DNA of 64,000 nt from JANXQG01 sp964615095. Its GTDB lineage: Bacteria; Planctomycetota; Planctomycetia; Pirellulales; Thermoguttaceae. The position numbers and the translations under genes are program-made. Location: positions 24,901 through 88,900 of the forward strand of contig CAZTPX010000024.1 in NCBI GenBank assembly GCA_964615095.1, given 5' to 3'. Under the pieces are notes generated by a model that saw only the letters and a list, made by a program, of their open reading frames with translations, made no database searches and was not told where the DNA came from. Of the stretch, positions 33,976-43,700 are shown in pieces. Each line of letters opens with the position of its first letter. The stretch's first letter is position 1.

Positions 33976-35142
33976 ATGTCCAAACCCCTCAATATCGCCG
34001 TCATCGGCTGCGGCTTCATGGGCCGTACCCACTCAAACGCCTGGCTGCAGGTCAGCCACTTCTTCGCCCGCGAGCACAAGCCGGTCTTGAAGGCCTGCTG
34101 CGCCCGCCTGGAAGAAAAAGACAAGCTGGAAAAGTTTTGCCAGAGCTGGGGCTACGAGTCCATGGAGTTCGACTGGCGAAAACTAATGCAGCGCAAGGAC
34201 ATCGACCTGATCGACGTCTGCGTGCCCAATGTGCTGCACCACGAGATTGTCTTGGCCGCGGCCCAGGCCGGCAAGATGGTCGTCTGCGAGAAGCCGCTGG
34301 CCATGAACGTGGCCCAGGCCGAAGAGATGGTGGCCGCCGTCGAGAAGGCGGGCGTGCCCAACATGGTCTCCTTCAACTATCGCCGCGTGCCGGCCATCTC
34401 ATTGATCAAGCAGATCATCGAGGAAGGGCGGATCGGTCGGCCCTTCCACTACCGTGCCCAGTACAACCAGGACTACACGATCTCGGCCGACGTGCCCCAG
34501 GGCGGCATGGCCCTCTGGCGGTTGGATGCCCGCGTGGCCGGTTCCGGCGTGACGGGCGACCTGCTGGCCCACTCGATCGACACGGCCCAATGGCTCAATG
34601 GCCCCATCCGCCGCGTCGTGGCCCACACGGAGACCTTCGTCAAGGAACGGAAACACGCCGAGACCGGCAAGGTCGAGCCTGTGACGATCGATGATGCCTG
34701 CATGTTCCTGGCGGTCTTCGCCAATGGCTCGATGGGTACCTTCGAGAGCACGCGCTACGCCCGCGGGCGAAAGAACTACAGCATGCTGGAACTCAACGGC
34801 GAGAACGGCTCGGTGCTCTTCAATCTGGAAAACCCGCACCTGCTGGAGTTTTTCCGCTACGCCGATCCGGCGACCGGAAAGAAGGTGGAAGACCATTTGA
34901 CCGGTTGGCAAGAGATCAACGTCACGAATTTCGAGCATCCTTACATGAAGAACTGGTGGGTGCCCGGCTGCACGATCGGCTACGAGCACACGTTCACCAA
35001 CGGCTTTGCCGATTTCCTGGCGAGCCTGGAGGGTGGGCCGAAGTTCGAGCCGACGATGCGCACCGCGTTGGCGACGCAGCGCGTGTGCGAGGCGGTGCTG
35101 GACAGCGCCAAACGGGGGCAGTGGGTGGAAATCGCCGGGTAA
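33976..35142 (+). CDS. Gfo/Idh/MocA-family NAD(P)-dependent oxidoreductase
   Basis: 388 aa with AAAGG upstream of the ATG. The Rossmann entry is 'IAVIGCGFMGRTHSNAW'; the family motif 'VVCEKPLAMN' carries the conserved Glu-Lys-Pro; the C-terminal alpha/beta domain holds 'RLDARVAGSGVTGDLLAHSID' split around the catalytic-region Asp and His. These enzymes oxidise or epimerise sugars and inositols in the cytoplasm. With the upstream isomerase it forms a sugar-metabolism pair separated by hairpin repeats. There is no Tat signal, unlike many planctomycete paralogues. Confidence 0.92.
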   Translation: MSKPLNIAVIGCGFMGRTHSNAWLQVSHFFAREHKPVLKACCARLEEKDKLEKFCQSWGYESMEFDWRKLMQRKDIDLIDVCVPNVLHHEIVLAAAQAGKMVVCEKPLAMNVAQAEEMVAAVEKAGVPNMVSFNYRRVPAISLIKQIIEEGRIGRPFHYRAQYNQDYTISADVPQGGMALWRLDARVAGSGVTGDLLAHSIDTAQWLNGPIRRVVAHTETFVKERKHAETGKVEPVTIDDACMFLAVFANGSMGTFESTRYARGRKNYSMLELNGENGSVLFNLENPHLLEFFRYADPATGKKVEDHLTGWQEINVTNFEHPYMKNWWVPGCTIGYEHTFTNGFADFLASLEGGPKFEPTMRTALATQRVCEAVLDSAKRGQWVEIAG

Positions 35143-35217
35143 GAACACAGGACGCAACTTTGCAGTGCGGCGGCTTGGCCCGCCCCAGCCAACAGACTTG
35201 TGGACTGCGCACACCTA

Positions 35218-35282
35218 CGTAGAACGGAATTGATTCCGCTTACGCAAGACCGACAAGGCAACGGAATAAATTCCGTTCTACG
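35218..35282. repeat. CGTAGAACGGAATT inverted repeat
   Basis: The 14-bp arms CGTAGAACGGAATT (35218-35231) and AATTCCGTTCTACG (35269-35282), with additional ATTCCG/CGGAAT pairing inside, form a long interrupted hairpin between the Gfo/Idh gene and the convergent end of the big operon. It may terminate both transcripts; it looks like a dispersed repeat. Confidence 0.8.
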
Positions 35283-35350
35283 AATCTCGCACGCATCCCG
35301 TTTCCATGCTATGCTGTGCCACGGCGCCCGCCCCGCACTCCAAATTGAAA

Positions 35351-37963
35351 TTACTTCGTCGGCCGGTACTTTCCCACCGCGGCGCGGAGCTTGACGGGAT
35401 CGAGTATCAAGGTCGGCTCGAGCCAGTCGGCGTGATCGCCGATGTCGAGCGGGGCGGCGGTTGGCCCGCGGGCATCGCCACCGTCCTCTACGACCAACAC
35501 CAGTTGCCGGGCTGCCCGTCCGCCGGGGGCCAGGGCGATGTCGCCACTGGAAACCGCCGCTTGTGAACCGACAAGCGGTTTGCTCTGGAACGCGGGCGTG
35601 CGGGACGCCTCGTTGAGATAGATTTTGCCCACGACGCACCCCGAGTCGCCGACGGCGGCGTCGATGCCCAGCCCGCAGCGGAAAATCTGCGCGGACTCCG
35701 GCAAGCGGAAGTCCATTTCGTTGGGCGCGTGGACGCCGAAACCCCAGAGATACCCGTCGCCGCCGCTGCGGAGTTCGCCGCCGGCGACGTTACGGTTCAC
35801 TTGCCACTTCCAACTGCTGCCCAGGGCGCCGCGCTGGGCAACCGCCTGCGGCGCGAAGAACGACAAGGGAATCACCGTAGCCGGAGTCCGCCACAACATG
35901 TGGACCGCGGACCAGGAAACGGGAATCGGCGCACGGCTCCAGGCTGGTTGCACGAGGCAGGTGGCTGCGGCCGATTCCCAGACATCGCGGAATTGCCTGA
36001 CACGTGTCGCGGAGGCCGTGAGAAGCATGCCGGGTCCCACCTCCAGACGCACGATACTGCCGCCGCCGTCGAGATCGAGCACCGCAAGCTGGCGATAGTA
36101 GGCTTCCCAGGGGTCGAGCGGCTGCATGACGACTTCCGCCAATTCACGGTAGGCGACGCGCACAAGACCTTGATCCGTAAGCGCGATTAGACCTTCGCCG
36201 TTGAATCGCAACGCACGGAACGCGATCAGCCGGCCATCGCGGCACACGAGCGATCGCGGCGGGCAGCCGCGCGGCGGCCCGGTCGTATCGAAAACGATCC
36301 GCCGCAGCCAATCGATATCGACGCCAACGGGCTTGCTGCCGGGTTGCTTGAAGTCCTGGGAAGGTTGCACGAGTACCAGGGGACCGCTTTGTCGCGGCTC
36401 GGTCGAGGCCACCACGTAACCACAGATAGTGCCGCGGATTCGATCGCCGTTGTGGAATTCCAGCACGGCCTCGGACAGCGGGGCCGTGTCGGCGGTCAGG
36501 CCGTCCAGCAGCAGGCACCACAAGCCGGGTCGGCCTGCGCCGTCGCGGGCAATGGACGTGCCGCTGCCCCGCCAGCCCGATACGAGGCTGCCCTCGATGC
36601 GGCGGCCATCGTCGAAAACCGCCGCGAGTTTGCCGGGGCTGGGCGCGTGGCGAAGCCGCCGGGCTAGCGCGCAGATCTCCTCGACCCCAGCAGGCGTAGT
36701 GACGCTGGGGCTGATAAGCACGGCATCGCACTCCTTGCGTCCGGGCCCTTCGCCACGAGCGGTGATTTCCGTCTCGCCCGCCGGCAGATCGATTGTGCCG
36801 GCAAGCTGCCAGTTTGGAATTCTGGGCCCTAGTACGTGAGTGATGGCCAGCGGCTTGCCGCCCACACTGGTCCGCAGCCCGCCTTGCTTTCCAAGGTCAA
36901 AGTCGAGGGCAAAGAGCCACACCGAGTAGTTTCCAGGCCGTGAAATGAGGATGGTGCGTTGCATGCTGTGACCGTGCCAGGCCTTGGTCGACGGGTCCTG
37001 GCGAGGTATAAATTGCCAGGGACCGTCAAAGTCCACGGCCTGCAGGAGCATCGTGCCCGTCGGATACAGTGCGTCCAGTACGTCGAGCTCGTACTTGCGG
37101 CGGAGATAACTGACCAGCGCGCGGCGCTCGCCCGACGAGAGGGCCCGGTCATAGACCAGGACTTCGGCAATCTCGCCATCGTAAGCGTTGTTTGGCTGGT
37201 CGAGCTTTGCTCCTCCCAGGCAATAGCCGCGGCCGCATTGGTTACTCGCCGCCGATTGGCCCGTGGGAATCCATATCCGATTGGCGCCCAAGGCATCGCC
37301 CAAGCCGTCTTGGACCTCGACGAAGGACTTTTCACCGGCCGCCTGCAGCAAGACAATGGCGAAGCGGCCATCCGCAGTGACCTGCGGCGGACCGTCGATA
37401 TTGACCACGCCACTTTGCGTGGCGGACCACCAGCGAAGGAAACCCCGCCCAGGCCCGTCGTTGACGCGCTCGAAACCAAGGACATCCCGCTTGCCGCCCG
37501 GGTCTCCTGCACAGAACACCACATTGCCTTGCTCCCTGCCGGGATGGAGTTGCAGGACCAGGAAGGTGCTCGATTTCACTTCTTCGTGAAGCGCTGCGTT
37601 GGCCCGAGCCAGCATCCGCCCGCTGCCAAAGGCCAGTGTGGGCCGGTTACCGGCCGCAGGTTGGCTCGCTACATAGGCGGGCGAATGTTCCGCCGACGCT
37701 GCCAGGTCGAAATGGCGGGCTGACTGGTCGCTCCAAACGGCCACCGATCCGCTGAAGGCCGGGTCGGAAGAGCCGCGGCCGGCAGCATCGCAAACTCCCG
37801 CATCGGCCCGCAGCCAAAGACGCAGCTCGGGACAACTCGGATCGGGCTCGCCGCCGGGCTGGGTAACGCCGGCCGCCAGGATGAGGCAACGGCCCAACAC
37901 CATCCAAATTGCCCACGCTGACAAGGCTACGGTGCGGCAAGCAGGTAACGCCAGGTTCGTCAT
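35351..37963 (-). CDS. Secreted LamG-like/NPCBM protein, paralogue 2 (last gene of operon)
   Basis: 870 aa from the ATG at 37963, five bases after the stop of its paralogue; the frame continues upstream only through that paralogue. A signal peptide ('VALSAWAIWMVLGRCLIL') is followed by a concanavalin/LamG-like region (residues about 40-270, 'LRLWLRADAG', 'YDGEIAEVLVYDRALSSGER'), then a middle region with 'DGRRIEGSLVSGWRG' and 'LEFHNGDRIRGTICGY', and a C-terminal NPCBM domain (about 690-830, 'SSWKWQVNRNVAGGELRSGG', 'YLWGFGVHAPNEMDFRLP'). These are carbohydrate-binding folds; no catalytic residues are evident. Roughly 70% identity by eye to the next gene indicates a tandem duplication. Probably exported to the cell surface or periplasm. 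Confidence 0.85.
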   Translation of the reverse strand: MTNLALPACRTVALSAWAIWMVLGRCLILAAGVTQPGGEPDPSCPELRLWLRADAGVCDAAGRGSSDPAFSGSVAVWSDQSARHFDLAASAEHSPAYVASQPAAGNRPTLAFGSGRMLARANAALHEEVKSSTFLVLQLHPGREQGNVVFCAGDPGGKRDVLGFERVNDGPGRGFLRWWSATQSGVVNIDGPPQVTADGRFAIVLLQAAGEKSFVEVQDGLGDALGANRIWIPTGQSAASNQCGRGYCLGGAKLDQPNNAYDGEIAEVLVYDRALSSGERRALVSYLRRKYELDVLDALYPTGTMLLQAVDFDGPWQFIPRQDPSTKAWHGHSMQRTILISRPGNYSVWLFALDFDLGKQGGLRTSVGGKPLAITHVLGPRIPNWQLAGTIDLPAGETEITARGEGPGRKECDAVLISPSVTTPAGVEEICALARRLRHAPSPGKLAAVFDDGRRIEGSLVSGWRGSGTSIARDGAGRPGLWCLLLDGLTADTAPLSEAVLEFHNGDRIRGTICGYVVASTEPRQSGPLVLVQPSQDFKQPGSKPVGVDIDWLRRIVFDTTGPPRGCPPRSLVCRDGRLIAFRALRFNGEGLIALTDQGLVRVAYRELAEVVMQPLDPWEAYYRQLAVLDLDGGGSIVRLEVGPGMLLTASATRVRQFRDVWESAAATCLVQPAWSRAPIPVSWSAVHMLWRTPATVIPLSFFAPQAVAQRGALGSSWKWQVNRNVAGGELRSGGDGYLWGFGVHAPNEMDFRLPESAQIFRCGLGIDAAVGDSGCVVGKIYLNEASRTPAFQSKPLVGSQAAVSSGDIALAPGGRAARQLVLVVEDGGDARGPTAAPLDIGDHADWLEPTLILDPVKLRAAVGKYRPTK

Positions 37964-37968
37964 CGAGA

Positions 37969-40788
37969 TTACTTTGCAGACCGCCGATACTTCTCCACCG
38001 CGGCACGCAGCTTGACGGGATCGAGTTCCAAGGTCGGCTCGAGCCAATCGGCATGATCGCCGATATCCAACGGGGTGGCGGTCGGCCCGCGGGCGTCGCC
38101 GCCGTCTCCCACCACGAGCACCAGTTGCCGGACGGCCGAATTGCCGCTGGCCAAGGCGATCTCGCCGGTGGAAACGGCGGGCTGCAAGCCTAGCAACGGC
38201 TTGCTCTGGAACAGAGGCGTACCGGCTGCCTCGTTGGCGTAGACCTTGCCCACCACGCACCCGGATTCGCCGACGGCTGCATCGATCCCCAGGTCGCAGT
38301 GGAAGGCCCGCGCGGAGTCGGGCAGGCGGAAGACCAATTCGTTGGGCGCATGGACGCCAAATCCCCAAAGATACCCGGCGCCATCGCAGCGCAGCTCGCC
38401 GCCGGCAACGTTGCGGTTCACCTGCCACTTCCAACTGCTACCCAGGGCGCCGCGCTGCGTGACCGCCTGCGGCGCGAAAAGCGACAAGGGAACGACCGCG
38501 GCCGGGGCCCGCCACAACGTGCGGACCGCGGACCAGGCAACGAGAATCGGCGTGCGGCTCCAGGCCGGTTGCATGAGGCAGGCGGATGCCGCCGAGTCTC
38601 TTTCATTGCGATATGACCGCGCACGCGTCGCAGTCGCCGTAAGAACCGTGTCCTGTCCGGCCTCCAGGCGAACGATACTGCCGTCGCCGTCGGGATCGAT
38701 CACCCCAAGCTGGCGGTAATAGGCATCCCAGGGGTCCAACGGCTGCATGGCGACTTCCGCCAGTTCGCGGTACGCCAGGCGCACGAGGCCTTGATCGGTG
38801 AGCGCGCTGAGGCCGTCGCCGTTGAAACGCAGGGCGCGGAACACGATCACCCGGCCGTCGCGGCAGACAAGCGCCCGCGGCGGGCAACTGCGCGACGGCC
38901 CGGTCGTATCGAACACGATCCGCCTCAGCCAGTCGATATCGACGCCGATCGGCCTGCCGCTGGATCGGCTGAATTCTCGAGATCGGCCGAATTCTCGAGA
39001 TCGGCTGAATCCTTGAGATCGGCTGAATTCTTGGGAAGGCTGCACGAGCACCTGGGGGCCGCCGCTTTGCCCCGGCTCCGTCGAAGCCGCCAAGTAGCCG
39101 CAGATGGTTCCACGGATGCGATCGCCGTTCTGGAATTCCAGGAGGGCGTCGGACGGCGGGGCGGTGTCCGCAGTCAGGCTATCCAGCAGCAGGCAGCGCA
39201 CGCCGGGCCGGGTTCCGCCATCGCGGGCAATCCGCGTGCCGCTGCCCCGCCAGCCCGACACCAGGTTGCCCTCGAACCTGCGACCATCGTCGAAAACCGC
39301 GGCAAAGCGGCCGTGGCCCGCGGTTTGGTGCAGCCGCCGGGCCAAGGCACAGACTTCCTCGACCTCGGCACGCGTGGTGATCGAGGGACTGACCAGCAGC
39401 GCATCGCATTCCTTGCGGCCTGGCCCCTCGCCACGGACACCGATCTCCGTCTCGCCCGCCGGCAAGTCAATTTTGCCGGCAAGCTGCCAGCTCAGGGCCG
39501 GGGAACCCTCGGCATGCGTGATGCCCAGCGGCTTGCCGCCCACGCTCGTCCGCAGCCCGCTCTGCGGGCCGCCAAAGGCCCGCACCCAGACCGAATAGCT
39601 TCCGGACTGGGGAATGAGGACCGTTCGCTTGATTCCTTCATCGGCCTTTTCGCTCTTGGACGTCACGTGCCGCTGGCCCAGGCACAGCGCGGCCAATTGG
39701 TCCCAGCGGGGACTAAGCTGCCAGGGACCGTCGAAATCCTCGGCCTGTAGGAGCATCGTGCCGGCCGGATACAATGCGTCCAGTACGTCGAGTTCGTACT
39801 TGCGGCGAAGATAGCTTACTAGCATGCAGCGCTGGGCCGACGAGAGCGCCTGGTCATAGACCAGGATCTCGGCAATTTCGCCGTCGTACGCGCTTTGCGG
39901 CTGGTCCGGCTTCTGGCCCCCCAGGCAATAGCCGCGGCCGCACTGGTTGCTCGCGACCGACTGCCCCGCGGGAAGCGTTTCACGATGAGCGCCCAAGGCA
40001 TCGCCCAGGCCATCTTGGATCTCCACGAAAGAGTTTTCGCCCGCCGACTGCAGAACGACAATGGCGAAGCGGCTATCCGCGGCAAGCGGCAGGGGATCGT
40101 CGATATTGATCTCTCCGTTTTGCGCGGCGGACCACCATTGCAGGAAGCCACGTGCGGCATCGGCTTCGCTGACGCGTTGGAAACAGAGGAGGTCCCGCTT
40201 GCCGCCGGGGTCTCCCGCGCAATAGACCACGTTGCCCGCGTCCCGGCCGCGCTGGATCTGCAAGACCAGAAAAGTGGTCGAGTTGGCCTTTTCGTGCAGC
40301 GCCTCGTTGGCCCGCGCCAGCATCCGCCCGCTGCCGAAAGCCAGCGTGGGCCGGTTACCGGCCGCAGGCTGGCTGGCCACGTAGGCCGGCGCCTTCTCGG
40401 GCGGCGCGGCAAGATCGAAATGCCGGCTCGACTGGTCACTCCAGGCGGCCACCGACCCGCTGAACTCCGGATCGGAAGAACTGTGGCCAGCGGCATCGCG
40501 AATTCCCGCATCAGCCCGCAACCAGAGCCGCAACTCGGAACAGTCCGGATCGGGCACGCCATTGGGCAGGGCGACATCCGCCGCGAGGAGGGCGCAACGC
40601 GCCAGCGGGACCAGGATGAGCAGCGCCGTCAAAGCTATACTGCCCGCGGTTGAGCTTGAAACTAACCCGAAGCGTAAGCGAGGGAACGACTTGCGATCCT
40701 CGCTTACGCTTCGGGTTAGCGTGAATTGGGCCAATCTCAACCGCGGGCAGTATAGCGTGCGGCGGGAGGACAAGGTGAGGTGCATCAT
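37969..40788 (-). CDS. Secreted LamG-like/NPCBM protein, paralogue 1, with repeat-derived N-terminus
   Basis: 939 aa from the ATG at 40788, 5 nt after the stop of the PQQ gene, fitting translational coupling. Same architecture as paralogue 2: LamG-like region, middle region, C-terminal NPCBM ('YLWGFGVHAPNELVFRLP'). Two differences stand out. First, residues about 24-50 ('TRSVSEDRKSFPRLRFG') are encoded by the palindromic repeat at 40662-40719, placed before the hydrophobic segment 'IALTALLILVPLARCALL'; export may depend on an internal start or a long n-region. Second, a four-unit 18-bp minisatellite (38963-39034) encodes Arg/Ser/Phe-rich hexamers absent from paralogue 2. Likely role: carbohydrate binding outside the cytoplasm. 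Confidence 0.83.
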   Translation of the reverse strand: MMHLTLSSRRTLYCPRLRLAQFTLTRSVSEDRKSFPRLRFGLVSSSTAGSIALTALLILVPLARCALLAADVALPNGVPDPDCSELRLWLRADAGIRDAAGHSSSDPEFSGSVAAWSDQSSRHFDLAAPPEKAPAYVASQPAAGNRPTLAFGSGRMLARANEALHEKANSTTFLVLQIQRGRDAGNVVYCAGDPGGKRDLLCFQRVSEADAARGFLQWWSAAQNGEINIDDPLPLAADSRFAIVVLQSAGENSFVEIQDGLGDALGAHRETLPAGQSVASNQCGRGYCLGGQKPDQPQSAYDGEIAEILVYDQALSSAQRCMLVSYLRRKYELDVLDALYPAGTMLLQAEDFDGPWQLSPRWDQLAALCLGQRHVTSKSEKADEGIKRTVLIPQSGSYSVWVRAFGGPQSGLRTSVGGKPLGITHAEGSPALSWQLAGKIDLPAGETEIGVRGEGPGRKECDALLVSPSITTRAEVEEVCALARRLHQTAGHGRFAAVFDDGRRFEGNLVSGWRGSGTRIARDGGTRPGVRCLLLDSLTADTAPPSDALLEFQNGDRIRGTICGYLAASTEPGQSGGPQVLVQPSQEFSRSQGFSRSREFGRSREFSRSSGRPIGVDIDWLRRIVFDTTGPSRSCPPRALVCRDGRVIVFRALRFNGDGLSALTDQGLVRLAYRELAEVAMQPLDPWDAYYRQLGVIDPDGDGSIVRLEAGQDTVLTATATRARSYRNERDSAASACLMQPAWSRTPILVAWSAVRTLWRAPAAVVPLSLFAPQAVTQRGALGSSWKWQVNRNVAGGELRCDGAGYLWGFGVHAPNELVFRLPDSARAFHCDLGIDAAVGESGCVVGKVYANEAAGTPLFQSKPLLGLQPAVSTGEIALASGNSAVRQLVLVVGDGGDARGPTATPLDIGDHADWLEPTLELDPVKLRAAVEKYRRSAK
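38963..39034. repeat. 18-bp minisatellite, 4 units, inside the NPCBM paralogue 1 gene
   Basis: Units start at 38963, 38981, 38999 and 39017 with GATCGGC(T/C)GAAT. On the coding strand each gives a six-residue unit of the type E/G-F-S/G-R-S-Q/R/S. The unit length is a multiple of three, so copy-number change keeps the frame. Paralogue 2 has only a short 'SQDFKQPGS' here. Confidence 0.93.
40634..40756. repeat. Nested perfect palindromes spanning the N-terminus of NPCBM paralogue 1
   Basis: The outer arms, 21 bp each (40634-40654 and 40736-40756, GCTATACTGCCCGCGGTTGA... and its inverse), are perfect. The inner arms, 22 bp each (40662-40683 and 40698-40719, containing ACCCGAAGCGTAAGCGAGG), are also perfect. 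The whole 123 bp can form a long two-step hairpin. A second copy of the design is at 57874-58078, where the inner arms match this one but the outer arms share only the GCTATACTG start. Confidence 0.93.
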
Positions 40789-40792
40789 CGCA

Positions 40793-43700
40793 TTACAGCG
40801 GCTCGTCGGGCAACGCCGACTTGCCGGGTTGCAACTCGATAATCCGCTTGGGGTTCTCATCGTTGTTAGCGCCATAGCCGAAGCAGCACCATGTCCGGTC
40901 GCCCCGCGCCGCGATGGGGCCAAAGAAGAATTGCTGGTTCTTTTCCATCGCCACGGGACTGTTGGCGAGGGTCTCCCCTGTCGCCGCATCGATCCAGAGG
41001 AACACGAGGTGCGGTTTGTCGGCGACGTTCGCCTGGCGGGCGGCAAGGATCAGGCCCGAGGACGTTCGCGCCAGGGCCGATAACATGCCGAGGTGCTCGC
41101 GCTGCCAAAGGACTTCACCCGTGGTCTTGTTGATGGCGACGAACCCCCGCGCGGTTTTCACCAGGAGGCGATCGTCCGGTAAGTCGGCCATGCGTTCTAA
41201 GCCGAGGATGCCGCGCCGCCAGTAACGATGGCCCGTCTCCAAGTCGAGACAATCGATCACGCAACTTCCCGGCTGCTGGACGAAAAGCCGCCCGTTGGAC
41301 TCGATCGCCGGCTGGCAGGGTTGCTGAAAGAAGAGGGGGTCTTGCTCGGGAGGAACAGCCGTTTCCTCACGGAGCCAGGAGACCCGCCCTTGCAAGTCGG
41401 TGCAAATCACGCTTCCGGCCAGCAGCACGACCAGGCGGTTGTCGGCCCAGGATGCCTGGCACTCGCCCGACAGCCGGTCGCGCTGGGCGGTCTCCAGGAT
41501 TTGCCGCTTGGACAACACGTCGCCGGTCTCGGGATGTAGTTCTACGAGGCATAGCGGCGCGACAAAATCGCCGGCAGCCGGCCCGATCGTCGGCACTAAT
41601 AGCCGGCCGCGACACGAGAGCGGATCGCCGGCCGCGTTGCCGCGACAATCGCTGAGCCAGAGCTTGCGGCCCGTTCGGCCGTCGAGGCAGAGCACGCCGG
41701 TACGGTCGGCGGCCACCGAGGCGCGGACGTAGATTCGCTGTCCGCAGACCAGCGGCCGCACGGGACCCAGCGACCAGCCGTTGCCCAAGGGAACGTTCCA
41801 GCGGATTTTCCCGCCGGTGAGATCGAAGGCGGTAATCCGCGCCCGCTGGGCGGCGATCAGCGAGTCTTCGCCGCTTACAATGGTCAATTGCCGCCATGTC
41901 CAGTCGACTGCCTGGGCGGGCTGGCGCAAGGCATAAGACAATTCGTCGCCTTTGATACCGCGCCCGTTGCGATCGTCGAGCCGGCCGAAGGAGGCGGCCT
42001 GGTAGAGCACCGGTTGTGTGGCAGCCACCACGGGGAGCGCGTCGGCGGAGAAAACCGCTTCGCCGCTGCCCCGCCGCCGCGCAAGTTGTTCGCGGACCCA
42101 CCCTTCGAACTTCTCCGGCGAGACTTTCACGCTGCCCAACGACACGGGCTTCGTGGGCGGCTGTCCTTGGGCCACTCCCAACATGGCCGCAGCGAGACGT
42201 TTCCGGGCGGCAAGCTCCGGCTGCTGCGCGGGCGAGGTCCAGCGCAGGCCCTCGTCATACCAGGAAAGCGCACGGGAAAAATCGGTAGCCGCCAGTGCCC
42301 GATCGCCCAGCCACTGGCAAGGCAGCACGGCGGCCGCAGTGCCACAGTACTGCACCGTTAATGCCTCGACCGCGGCCGGTTCGCCACGATTGAGGACTTG
42401 CTCGATCTTGAGCTGGTCGGCCGGCCCAATCTGGCCGGTTATGGCCTCGCCCAGTCCCGGATGTTCGAGCAAGAGAGCCCGCAGGGCAACCCGGAAGGAA
42501 ACGTAAAGCTGGCCGTCGCCGGGAGCAGGGACTAGTCCCTCGTCGCGCGGCAGCTCGCAGCCCACTAGGACCTTCGCCGCGTCGGCATATTGCTTGATCT
42601 CCAAAGCCGATTGCAGCTCCGAGAGCAGGTTAGTCGCCGCGCGGCTCAATGGCGGCATCGTCACGTGGGCCGTGTCGCTGACTGTCAAGTGCGGTTTCGA
42701 CCCCCTTCTCCCGCGGCGACCGTTCAATCCCTCGGGGCTGACGTTCAACCACAGCAGCAACCTATTGAGCTGATCGGTCGTGGGCCAGAAACCGACGTAC
42801 GGCTGGTCGGACCGCCAGAAGACCAAAGTGTCCGCCAACCGCGTCAAATCCGCGCTACGGTCGGTCGCATAGAACAACATCAGGGAATCTCGCACAAGCT
42901 CCCAAGAGATGGGGCCGCCATGCTCGGGCGCCTCGCTGATCGAAGCCTGCATGAGCGCTTGCTGGTACGCCGCGAAATCGCCGCGGCTCCCGGCGTTGAG
43001 CACTTCACGGCCGAGCCGCTCCCAGAGTTGCAACAGCCGCTGCACGCTCTCCTGCCGGCACCGCCAGACGAGCGCCGCGTCAAGCAAGAGGTCGATCTTG
43101 GCCCGGACCGTGGGCAACTCGCTCATGCGATCGCGTACGGCGCGATACAGCATCCCGTCGGCGGCATCGATTTGCACTTTGGCGGCCAGCGCCTGGAGCG
43201 TGCAGGCGTAGCGCCAGGCCACGAGCGAGGACGCGGCAGGCGCCATCGCAACGACGCGCGACGTCCAGGCCGGAAGCAACTCTCCCTGCTCGGTGTTGAG
43301 GGCCACGCCGGCCACGGCCGCCTTGGCGAGCAAAGCGGCGGGGACGGCCGCAGTCAGCCCGTCCAACTCGCGGACCTGCAAGTATCGCAGGCGGACATGA
43401 CGGGCCGCACTGTCCGCATTGCCAGCGACGGTGGCGCGGGCAAACAGGGCAAGTGATTTCCACGAGCCGGACCATTCATGTGCCTCGATCACCCGGCCCC
43501 AATGCAGGCCGTCGCCGCTAATCCAGCATTTACAACAGCCGGCGGCCGCGACCAGCCGCAACCACTGCCGTGGCCCGGCCAGCGGTATGGGATGATTGAT
43601 AGGATCGAAATTGCTCAACCAAACTTGCACTTTAGGACTGCCGAAGCCGAAGGCCAGCGATTGGCCTTCCCGGCCGAATTCGATGCCGTCCAGGGCCTCG

